DNA of 64,000 nucleotides. Source: Triticum aestivum (Eukaryota; Streptophyta; Magnoliopsida; Poales; Poaceae). Every line of letters starts with the position of its first letter. Positions within the stretch are counted from its first letter, which is position 1. Below, piece after piece: positions 48,812-64,000 of the stretch. The notes beneath the pieces were generated by a model. The model saw nothing but the letters and a program-made list of their open reading frames with translations. It was not told the DNA's origin and made no database searches. The stretch spans positions 688,356,678-688,420,677 of the forward strand of contig NC_057803.1 in assembly GCF_018294505.1 (NCBI RefSeq), written 5' to 3'. Both the position numbers and the translations under genes were made by a program.

Positions 48812-48851
48812 GGGACCCCCTACCCGAGATCCGCCGGTTTTGACACCGACA
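48812..48851 (+). repeat. 40-bp 3' end of a second Fatima-type LTR (Fatima-2)
   Basis: These 40 bases equal the last 40 of the Fatima-1 5' LTR (20980-21019) without a mismatch, ending CCGGTTTTGACACCGACA. They lie between the end of element A and the interior of element B. The rest of Fatima-2 must be on the far side of A, off-window. Confidence 0.8.
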
Positions 48852-50820
48852 ATGGGTTTCTGAACCCATGGTTCTCTTTCTTTACCGTGCTTCCCAACAA
48901 CAAAGTCTCTCTTATCATAATGTTGATTCTTTGATTGTGGGTTATCAAGATCAACAGCAGGTTCAATCTCTACATCATTAGCATTGCTAGGTTGAGCATC
49001 AACATGAACATCATCATTAATATTATCACTAGGTTCATGTTCATTACCAGATTGTGTTTCAACATCAGAAATAGAAATATCATTTGGATTCTCAGGTGTG
49101 TCAACAACAGGTTCACTAGAAGCATGCAAAGCCCTATCATTTTTCTTTTTCTTCCTTTTAGAAGGACTAGGTGCATCTATATTAGTTCTCTGAGAATATT
49201 GCTCAATTCTCTTGGGGTGGCCCTCAGGATACAAAGGTTCCTGAGTCATTTTACCCCCTCTGGTCATAACTCTAGCAGCATTATCATTTTTCTTATTATT
49301 TAATTCATTGAGCAAATCATTCTGAGCTTTAAGCACTTGTTCTACTTGAGTGGTAACCATAGAAGCATGTTTACTAATAAGTTTAAGCTCACCTTTAACT
49401 CTAGACATATAATCACTCAAGTGTTCAAGCATATCAGCATTGTGTTTCAATTGTCTACCAACATAAGCATTGAAATTTTCTTGTTTAACCATAAAGTCAT
49501 CAAACTCATCCAAGCATTGGCTAGCAAACTTAGTAAATGGGATTTCACATTTATCAAATCTATAGAGAGAATTTACCTTTACTACCTGTGTCGGGTTATC
49601 AAGACCATGTATTTCTTCCATAGGTGGTAAATTCTTAACATCTTCAGCTTTAATGCCTTTTTCTTTCATAGATTTCTTTGCCTCTTGCATATCTTCAGGA
49701 CTGAGAAATGGAATACCCCTTTTCTTCGGAGTTGGCTTAGGAGTTGGTTCAGGAAGTGTCCAATTGTTTTCATTAGTCAACATATTATTCAGTAGCAATT
49801 CAGCTTGATCAACAGTTCTTTCCCTGAAAATACAACCAGCACAACTATCCAGGTAATCTCTGGAAGCATCAGTTAGTCCATTATAAAAGATATCAAGTAT
49901 TTCATTTTTCTTGAGAGGATGATCAGGAAAATCATTAAGTAATCGGAGAAGCCTCCCCCAAGCTTGTGGGAGACTCTCTTCTTCAATTTGCACAAAATTA
50001 TATATTTCCCTTAAGGCAGCTTGTTCTTATGAGCGGGGAAATATTTAGCAGAGAAGTAATAGATCATGTCCTGGGGACTACGCACACAACCAGGATCAAG
50101 AGAATTAAACCATGTCTTAACATCACCCTTTAATGAGAACGGAAACCACTTAAGGATAAAGTAATAGCGAGTTTTCTCATCATGTGTAAAGAGGGTGGCT
50201 ATATCATTTAATTTAGTAAGATGTGCCACAATAGTTTCAGATTCATAGCCATAAAAAGGATCAGATTCAACTAAAGTAATTAACTCAGGATCGACAGAGA
50301 AATCATAATCCTTATCGGTAATAAAGATAGGTGAAGTAGCAAAAGCAGGGTCATATTTCATTCTAGCATTCAAAGACTTTTCTTTAAGCTTAGCAAATAA
50401 TTTCTTAAGATCAGATCTATCATTGCAAGCAAGAAAGTCTCTAGCAGTTTCTTCATCCATAACATAACCCTTAGGAACAACAGGCAATTCATATCTAGGG
50501 GGAGAATCTTCATCATCACTTTCATCAAAATTATCAGTTTCAATAATTTCATTCTCTCTAGCCCTAGCAAGTTGTTCATCAAGAAATTCACCTAATGGCA
50601 CAGTAGTATCAAGCATAGAAGTAGTTTCATCATAAATATCATGTAAAGCAGAAGTGGCATCATCAATAACATGCGACCTATCAGAATCAATAGCATGTGT
50701 AGGTGTCGCAATTTTACTCAAAACAGAAGGTGAATCAAGTGCAGAGCTAGATGGCAATTCCTTACCTCCCCTCGTAGTTGAGGGAAAAATCTTGGTTCTT
50801 TGATCTTTCAAGTTCTTCAT
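48852..50820 (-). pseudogene. WHAM-like gag of element B
   Basis: Starts at 50820 (MKNLKDQRTKIFPSTTRGGK) and runs to about 50011. A one-base lesion near 50025, just after AKYFPAHK, shifts the frame; from 49993 it is open to the insertion at 48852. Unlike D it has no stop at the GGKMTQEPL position, so its second half is longer than D's. Capsid-like motifs match D: FPFSLKGDVKTWFNSLDPGC and LPQAWGRLLRLLNDFPDHPL. A short internal deletion relative to D removes part of the linker after LPPMEEIHGL. Confidence 0.84.
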
Positions 50821-50869
50821 AATGATAAGCAGATATAAATCCCAAGTGACTCAAAGAATAGAGCCATGC

Positions 50870-50887
50870 TCCCCGGCAACGACGCCA
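50870..50887 (-). other. Primer-binding site of element B
   Basis: The minus strand reads TGGCGTCGTTGCCGGGGA, one change from element D. Confidence 0.82.
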
Positions 50888-50898
50888 AAAAATAGTCT

Positions 50899-52295
50899 TG
50901 ATAACCCACAAGTATAGGGGATCGCAACAGTTTTCGAGGGTAGAGTATTCAACCCAAATTTTTTGATTCGACACAAGGGGAGCCAAAGAATATTCTCAAG
51001 TATTAGCAGTTGAGTTGTCAATTCAACACTTGGAAACTTAATATCTGCAACAAGGTATTTAGTAGCAAACTAATATGATAGTAGTGGTAACGACAGCAAA
51101 AGTATTTTTTTGGGTTTTATAGTGATTGTAACAGTAGCAGCGGAAAAGTAAATAAGCGAAGAACAGTATAGGAAAAGCTCGTAGGCATTGGATCAGTGAT
51201 GGAGAATTATGTCAGATGCGATCGATCATGCAACAGTTATAACATAGGGTGACATAGAACTAGCTCCAGTTCATCAATGTAATGTAGGCATGTATTCCGA
51301 ATATAGTCATACATGCTTATGGAAAAGAACTTGCATGACATCTTTTGTCCTACCCTTCCGCAGCAGCGGGGTCCTATTGGAAACTAAGGTATATTAAGGC
51401 CTCCTTTTAATAGAGTACCGGACCAAAGCATTAACACATAGTGAATACATGAACTCCTCAAACTACGGTCATCACCGGTAATGGTCCCGATTAATGTCAC
51501 TTCAGGGTTAACGGATCATAACACATAATAGGTGACCATAGACTTGCAAGATAGGATCAAGAACTCACACATATTCATGAAAACGTAATAGGTTCAGATC
51601 TGGAATCATGGCACTCGGGCCCTAGTGACAAGCATTAAGCATAGCAAAGTCATAGCAACATCAATCTCAGAACATAGTGGATACTAGGGATCAAACCCTA
51701 ACAAAACTAACTTGATTACATGATAAATCTCATCCAACCCATCACCATCCAACAAGCCTACGATGGAATTACTCACACACGGCGGCGAGCATCATGAAAT
51801 TGGTGATGGAGGAAGGTTGATGATGATGATGGCGACGGATTCCCCTCTCCGGAGCCCCGAACGGACTCCAGATCAACCCTCCCGAGAGAGTTTAGGGCTT
51901 GGCGGCGGCTCCATATCGTAAAACACGATGAATCCTTCTCCCTGATTTTTTTCTCCCCGAACACGAATATATGGAGTTGGAGTTGAGGTCGGTGGAGCGT
52001 CAGGGGGCCCACGAGGCAGGGGGCGCGCCCAGGGGGTAGGCACGCCCCCAACCCTCGTGGACAGGGTGTGGGCCCCGGACGTGGATTCTTCTTCCAATAT
52101 TTTTTATATATTCAAAAATTATCTCCGTTGATTTTCAGGTCATTCTGAAAACTTTTATTTTTGCACAAAAATAACACCATGACAATTCTGCTGAAAACAG
52201 CGTCAGTCCGGGTTAGTTCCATTCAAATCATGCAAGTTAGAGTCCAAAACAAGGGCAAAAGTGTTTGGAAAAGTAGATACGTTGGAGATGTATCA
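50899..52295 (-). repeat. 5' LTR of element B (1397 bp)
   Basis: From TGATACATCTCCAACG (at 52295) to GTGGGTTATCA (at 50899). The GC-rich hairpin lies at 52008-52061. More diverged from D's LTRs than those are from each other, as expected of an older insertion. Confidence 0.88.
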
Positions 52296-53110
52296 CGGGT
52301 ATCGTTATTTTCTGACCTTCACAGATGATTTGAGCAAATATGGGTATATCTACTTGATGAAACATAAGTCTGAAACATTTGAAAAGTTCAAAGAATTTCA
52401 GAGTGAAGTGGAAAATCATCGTAACAAGAAAATAAAGTTTCTACGATCTGATCGCGGAGACGAATATTTGAGGTACGAGTTTGGTCTTCAACTAAAACAA
52501 CGTGGAATAGTTTCACAAATTCATGCCACCTGGAACACCACAGCATAATGGTGTGTCCGAATGTCATAACCGTACTTTATTTGAAATAGTACAATCTATA
52601 ATGTCTCTTACTGATTTACCACTATCGTTTCGGGGTTATGCATTAGAGACAACTGCATTCACATTAAATAGGGCAGCATCTAAATCCGTTGAGATGACAC
52701 TGTATGAACTATGGTTTGGCAAGAAACCAAAGTTGTCATTTCTTAAAGTTTGGGATTGCGATGCTTATGTGAAAAAGTTTCAAACTGATAAGCTTGAACC
52801 CAAATCGGAGTAGTGCGTCTTCATAGGATACCCAAAAGAAACTGTTGGGTACACCTTCTATCACAGATCTGAAGGCAAGATATCTTGTTGCTAAGAATGG
52901 ATCCTTTCTAGAGAAGGAGTTTATCTCGAAAGAAGTGAGTGGGAGGAAAGTAGAACTTGATGAGGTAATTGTACCTTCTCCCGAACTGGAAAGTAGTTCA
53001 TCACAGAAATCAGTTCCAGTGATTCCCTACACCAATTAGTGAGGAAGCTAATGATGATGATCATGAAACTTCAGATCAAGTTACTACCAAACCTCGTTCG
53101 TCAACCAGAG
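52296..53110 (+). pseudogene. Angela-like Copia pol fragment (integrase C-terminal half), decayed
   Basis: The fragment reads YFLTFTDDLSKYGYIYLMKH, LRSDRGDEY, then in other frames GTPQHNGVSECHNRTLFEI, LSFRGYALETTAFTLNRA and, near the end, SSSQKSVPVIP. This is the integrase core and tail of an Angela-type element, matching the minus-strand copy at 9490-8660. Several indels and stops break it. The 5' part was separated by element B; homology ends near 53110 without an LTR, so the 3' part is deleted. It keeps glutamines where the Angela copy has TAG stops. Confidence 0.82.
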
Positions 53111-53198
53111 TTTCGATCCTACAGCTAGGCCCTTGTCTCGCCTCTTCAGTGAGTGTGTGGGTATGTGTTCTAAGAGAGTTCAACCCTTTGCATGGGTG
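53111..53198. other. Short unassigned sequence left of the solo LTR
   Basis: Eighty-eight bases of unique-looking sequence between the Copia fragment and the solo LTR. The last five (GGGTG) may be a target duplication of the solo LTR: GGGGG follows it at 55396, a 4/5 match. Confidence 0.4.
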
Positions 53199-55395
53199 TG
53201 AGGGAGTCCTAGATTAGGGGTGAAGGAAATATGCCCTAAAGGCAATAATAAATTTATTATTTTTTTCCTTATTTCATGATAAATGTTTATTATTCATGCT
53301 AGAATTGTATTAATCGGAAACTTAGTACATGTGTGAATACATTGACAAAACAAAGTGTCCCTAGTATGCCTCTACTTGACTAGTTTGTTTATCAAAGATG
53401 GTTATGTTTCCTAACCATAGACATGTGTTGTCATTTGATGAACGGGATCACATCATTAGGAGAATGATGTGATGGACAAGACCCATTCGTTAGCTTAGCA
53501 TTATATATCATCGTTTCAGTTTCATTGCTACTGCTTTCTTCATGACTTATACATGTTCCTCAGACTATGAGATTATGCAACTCCCGAATACTGGAGGAAC
53601 ACCTTGTGTGCTACCAAACGTCAAAACATAACTGGGTGATTATAAAGGTGCTCTACAGGTGTCTCCGATGGTGTTTGTTGAGTTGGCATGGATCAAGATT
53701 AGGATTTGTCACTCCGATTGTCGGAGAGGTATCTCTGGGCCCTCTCGGTAATGTACATCACTATAAGCCTTGCAGGCAATGTAGCTAATGAGTTAGTTAC
53801 GTGATGTAGCATTACAGAATGAGTAAAGAGACTTGTCGGTAACGGGATTGAAGTAGGTATTGAGATACCGACGATCGAATCTCGGGCAAGTAACATACCG
53901 ATGACAAAGGGAACAACATATACCGTTATGCGGTTTGATCGATAAAGATCTTCATAGAATATGTAGGAACCAATATGAGAATCCAGGTTCCGCTATTGGT
54001 TATTGACCGGAGACATGTCTCGGTCATGTCTACATAGTTCTCGAACCCGTAGGGTCCGCACGCTTAATGTTCGGTGACGATCGGTATTACGAGTTTATGT
54101 GTTTTGATGTAACGAAGGTAGTTCAGAGTCCCGGATTTGATCACGGACATGACGAGGAGTCTCGAAATGGTCGAGACGTAAAGATCGATATATTGGAAGC
54201 CTATGTTTGGACATTGGAATGGTTCTGGGTGAAAACGAGAGTATACCGGAGCATTGGGAGGTTACCGGAACCCCCCGGGAGGTATATGGGCCTTGGTGGG
54301 AGAGAGGGGAAAGGAGCAAAGGAGGGGGCGCCCCCCCAAGCCCAATCCGAATTGGGAAGGGGCCGGCCCCCTTTCCTTCCTCCTCCCTCCTCCTTCCTTC
54401 TCTCCTAAATCCAACAAAGCAAGGGGGATCCTACTCCCAGTGGGAGTAGGACTCCCCTTGGGGCGCGCCTAGGAGGCCGGCCCCCTCCCCCTCCTCCACT
54501 CCTTTATATACGGGGGAGGGGGCACCCCATAGACACGCAAGTTGATCATTGATCTTTTAGCCGTGTGCAGTGCCCCCCTCCACCATAATCCATCTCGGTT
54601 ATATCGTAGCGGTGCTTAGGCGAAGCCTTGTTCCAGTAGCAACATCATCACCGTCATCACGCCGTCGTGCTAACGAAGCTCTCCCTCGAAGCTCTACTGG
54701 ATCATGAGTTCGCGGGATGTCACCGAGCCGAACGTGTGCAGATCGCGGAGGTGCTGTACCTTCGGTGCTAGATCGGTCGACCGTGAAGACGTACGACTAC
54801 ATCAACCGCATTGTCATAACGCTTCCGCTTACGGTCTACAAGGGTACGTAGACGATACTCTTCCCTCTCATTGCTATGCATCACCATGATCTTGCGTGTG
54901 CGTAGGAATTTTTTTGAAATTACTGCGTTCCTGAACAAGGGGGTCCTCGGTTGTTCGGGCTATTTGATATTGGCCGGACTGATGGGCCGTGAAGATACAA
55001 GCAAAAGACTTTCCCCCCATGTCCGGGTAGGACTCCCATATGCGTGGATGGCAAGATTGGTGTCCGGATATGTTATTTCCTTCCCCCACAAACCGGCTCT
55101 GTACAACCCTAGGCCCCTCCGGTGTGTATATAAACCAGAGGGTTTAGTCCGTAGAGGCTATCAGAATTCTTATAGGCTAGACAACTAGGGTTTAGCCATT
55201 ACGATCTTGAGGTAGATCAACTCTTGTAACCCCTACACTCATCAAATACAATCAAACAGGAAGTAGGGTTTTACCTCCATTAAGAGGGCCCGAACCTGGG
55301 TAAACATTGTGTCCCACTTGTCCCTTGCTACCATCAATCCTCATACGCACAGTTCAGGACCCCCTACCCGAGATCTGCCGGTTTTGACACCGACA
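53199..55395 (+). mobile_element. Fatima-like solo LTR split by a solo Angela LTR
   Basis: Starts TGAGGGAGTCCTAG (53199-53220), is interrupted after AGGGG, and resumes at 54938 to end TTTTGACACCGACA at 55395. Without the insert it is about 475 bp, the length of the Fatima LTRs. It carries GTGTGTATATAAACC near 55123 as TATA region. No primer-binding site or internal sequence follows, so it is a solo LTR. It is clearly more diverged than the Fatima-1 LTRs. Confidence 0.82.
53221..54937 (+). repeat. Solo LTR of Angela (1717 bp)
   Basis: Runs from TGAAGGAAATATGCCC to GCGTTCCTGAACA with perfect AGGGG duplications (53216-53220, 54938-54942) and no internal sequence. It can be aligned over its full length to the minus-strand LTR at 12259-13951. 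It results from recombination between the two LTRs of a full Angela element. Confidence 0.92.
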
Positions 55396-55950
55396 GGGGG
55401 CTCCTGGGAGGTCTTATATACTGACCCCCAGGGTACAACGGTAATGCTACACGATCACGGGGTCCTGGTGTGATCCTCTAGGAGCTGGCGATGGGGGCCG
55501 CCGGGTCCACCGGGTGCGGGTCTTGCCAGGTTCGTCGGGCGTGGGTCCGGCCGGCAGCACGACACTGTGGCACACCGTGTCTTGCGTCATGAGGCGGATA
55601 GTGCCGCCCAACTACAGGATTGCGTTGCTCAGTCGCCGCCCGCCCTAGGTGGGGGTGTAGGGAGCACTGTAGCCACGCCCGCTCGGCCCGGTGTAAAAGA
55701 GGGGAGCACTGTGGCCATGCTTGCCCCGTCGTGGAGAGTCGTCCTGTTGTGCGTCCGGAAGGACTGGTCATCGTCTTGTGGCTAACCCGCATAGGCTAGC
55801 CGGCCGGGCCGGGTAGCCATGCCGAGCCGGCTCGCGCTGGGGAGACTGTGGGCCGGCCAGCCGGATTGAGGGGCGTCGGCCACCCCGTTGAAAAGGGATC
55901 CGGGTTCCAATGCCTACCCGGGGTCATCCCCCCGACATATACTTTTATGA
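55396..55950. other. GC-rich stretch, unassigned
   Basis: About 550 bases, GC-rich and without a credible frame (small frames at 55478-55792 and 55567-55785 overlap on opposite strands and look like chance in GC-rich DNA). The start contains the inverted pair GGGGGCTCCTGGG / CCCCCAGGG. It may be a remnant of another element; I cannot name it. Confidence 0.35.
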
Positions 55951-56520
55951 ATGGTGTCGACAGGAGTTTGTACAATTTTGTGGAGAATGCTGGCTTGACG
56001 ACTTCCACTTAGATAAGTGTACTCAATATTACCAGCTCACCGACACTTTCGGCAAGATTTAAATATATACCCCATCATACTGCACCTTGAGTTGTCTTTC
56101 GGTTATATGGTAAATCTTATAACATGTATATTGACGAGTTTTGTTATGCATTCAAAATCCCATTTTGGGGTTCATATGATGAACCTCGAAAGAGTGATTT
56201 TGAGTTGTTTCTTAGGAGTATTTGCAATGGTGAAACTAGGGGAATTATACATGGAAGAATTTGCAGTGTTCATTTTCCTTCTGTTCGTTACTTTGGTTAT
56301 TTCATAGGAAAGTGTTTGATTGGTAAACAGGACCCTAGTGCCACTTGTGCTCATGACTTAAGTAGTCTGCATTCTGCTTTGCATGGTAGTAAAATGTATA
56401 ACCGGGGGCTATTATTGCTCGTCATTTGAGTAGGAATGCTGGTAGTGGTGATATTTATGAGGGATTTGTGCTTCTCCTATTGCTGCTCATCTTGGAGTGC
56501 CTATTTAGATTATGAACTCC
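55951..56520 (+). pseudogene. Decayed Athila ORF-1-type fragment
   Basis: In shifting frames the sequence reads DKCTQYYQLTDTFGK, DEFCYAFKIPFWGSYDEP, ICNGETRGIIHGRICSVHFP, VRYFGYFIGKCLIGKQ and RGLLLLVI. These align in order to DQCDRYLLLTNTFVQNF, YDFCWISLVPFEGKTEEP, TIGETRKVSDARITSIHFPV and LRYFALFASRCLIGRG of element D's second ORF. Several frameshifts and stops separate the pieces. It is a remnant of an old Gypsy element of the same broad lineage, ending about 0.9 kb before the host gene's start codon. Confidence 0.72.
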
Positions 56521-56554
56521 CTACTAGTTTTTTAGACTTCGGGGCCATGCAGTT

Positions 56555-56735
56555 TCATGGATGCGCGAGCATCACCAATACTCGTCGCAACACCCATTCA
56601 CGCTAGTTCCAACAACTACGCGTGTTGGTTTCAACATTTCACGCGTGCTGGTTCCAGCAATATGACACACACTGGTTCTACCATTCTCGAGTGCTGGTTC
56701 CAGCAATGGCGACACACGTGCTCGCCCTCCTCAGG
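56555..56735. repeat. Degenerate repeats of a TGCTGGTTCCAGCA-type palindrome
   Basis: Five related units follow each other every 20-40 bp: AGTTCCAACAAC, TGTTGGTTTCAACA, TGCTGGTTCCAGCAATATG, CTGGTTCTACCA and TGCTGGTTCCAGCAATGG. Two also share GCGACACAC or ATGACACAC. Similar TGCTGGAACC-type repeats are frequent in grass genomes. Confidence 0.65.
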
Positions 56736-56740
56736 AACCA

Positions 56741-57419
56741 TGGCGGACCGCTACAAGAGAGGAGAGAGGGCAAGACACGAGCTCGGTTTATGGGGATTTG
56801 ATGGCAGGTTCCAGGAGAGAGTCGAGGCGAAAAAGGAAGCGGACGACCTACGAGAGACATGCACGAAGGAGGACGAAAGAAAAACGAGTGGCCGTCATGC
56901 TTCTGAGCGATGCGATAAGGCACGTGATGCCCGCTCCCAGCAGCTTTCTACATTGCGAGTGAGGCGACCGGCCGAGCGTTCCGCCGGTCGGCCGGCCGGC
57001 CGGAAGCAATCGTTTTCCCAATTATTTCCAGCTGAGAACCTAACCGGTATAAGTAGAATGGGATAGGAGAGAAAATTAAATCCACTCTCTATTGTTATAA
57101 AAAAATACAGTAAAAGGGAAAAAGTGAGCACAACTAAGAAGCCGGGGGCATGGAATTAAAAATCCCAAAAAAAAACCCAACTCTGTGAATGTAGCGAGGC
57201 AGGAAAACCACCGTGTTTCGCTTTGCTTTCCCTGCCGGCAGGCAGTACGCAGTAGGCAACCGCAGGCAGAAAAGCCCGAGTCCACACACCGTCTTCTCAG
57301 TTTCCACCCCCGCTGCTGGCGTTGAGCCATTCCCCTCCTCAAACCCTCCCCTCCCATCCCCACCCAAATGCTGCCCCCGCCTCGCCGTCGCCGCCGCCCA
57401 AAACCCTAGCCCCGCCCCG
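56741..57419 (+). promoter_or_regulatory. 5' flank, putative promoter and 5' UTR of the JmjC gene
   Basis: The stretch between the repeat remnants and the start codon. TATAAAAAAA at 57096-57105 is a plausible TATA box, with transcription then starting near 57130 and a 5' UTR of about 290 bases. A palindromic GGCCGGCCGGCC-rich segment (56968-57003) lies just upstream. The UTR becomes CCT/CCG-rich towards the ATG. No CpG-level or expression evidence is available here. Confidence 0.45.

Positions 57420-64000
<6,581 letters not shown>

Larger units (their letters stand above)
48852..52295 (-). mobile_element. Element B, WHAM-like Gypsy element (5' LTR and gag), cut by Fatima-2
   Basis: Minus-strand relative of element D: 5' LTR 50899-52295, primer-binding site and gag. 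The interior stops at 48852, at a point homologous to D 37303 (GAAACCCAT), where Fatima-2 inserted. Everything downstream in B lies off-window. It interrupts the integrase of the Copia fragment at 52296. Confidence 0.85.

Noticed and set aside
53194..55400. GGGTG/GGGGG as a certain target duplication of the Fatima-like solo LTR.
   Set aside because: One mismatch in five and low complexity; kept only as possible.
57213..57419. In-frame upstream ATG that would add 69 residues to the JmjC protein.
   Set aside because: The added residues are low-complexity with no family similarity, while JmjN begins directly after the ATG at 57420.

Overview
The window is nuclear DNA from a Triticeae grass, most likely wheat or an Aegilops/barley relative. 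About 55 of the first 56 kb are nested LTR retrotransposons of families typical of that tribe (Angela/WIS and Maximus/SIRE-type Copia; Fatima, Sabrina-like and WHAM-like Gypsy). The last 6.6 kb carry an intron-containing gene with a GC-rich first exon, as grass genes often have. There is no sign of bacterial, phage or organelle DNA. Family names were recognised from LTR termini and proteins, not from a database search.

The nest can be unpacked from LTR ends (TG...CA), primer-binding sites, polypurine tracts and 5-bp target-site duplications (TSDs). An old Copia fragment (52296-53110, +) was hit by WHAM-like element B (48852-52295, -). B was hit by a Fatima-type element, of which only 40 bp of LTR are visible (48812-48851). 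That was hit by Sabrina-like element A (-; 13952-20547 and 48305-48811). A carries Angela (8032-13951, -) in its 3' LTR, and Maximus-like Copia (1-8031, -) sits inside Angela. A's 5' LTR carries Fatima-1 (+; 20548-28251 and 46884-48304, TSD ACCGG). Fatima-1 carries Sabrina-like element C (+; 28252-30937 and 43427-46883). C carries WHAM-like element D (+; 30938-43426, TSD GTTTT). D's 5' LTR carries a 2.8-kb solo LTR, E (32102-34921, TSD GTTAC). From the Copia fragment to E there are seven successive insertions. The left halves of Maximus, Angela, A, the 40-bp Fatima, B and the Copia fragment must lie left of base 1.

Right of the nest, a Fatima-like solo LTR (53199-55395) is split by a solo Angela LTR (53221-54937, TSD AGGGG). 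Next come a GC-rich stretch, a decayed Athila-type ORF remnant (55951-56520) and a short palindromic repeat. The only host gene follows: a plus-strand JmjN/JmjC histone demethylase of the ELF6/REF6 type (57420 to beyond 64000). Seven exons give 762 codons in the window, with an intact HxE...H iron site. Its introns hold a complete miniature LTR retrotransposon (TRIM, 61996-62317, TSD ATAAT) and a SINE-like sequence. The C-terminal zinc fingers expected of this family would lie past the window.

Almost all retrotransposon reading frames are broken. The longest intact ones are a 254-codon Sabrina-type ORF in C and a 321-codon Athila-type ORF in D. The most unusual signals are these: element C seems to have integrated with a 3' LTR of only 159 bp that still ends in CA and abuts a TSD; Fatima-1 carries an antisense, spliced, TATA-bearing pseudogene; LTR E holds a cluster of about 15 short palindromes; and polypurine-tract-like motifs recur inside A, B, C and D. 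I found no new defence or metabolic system.
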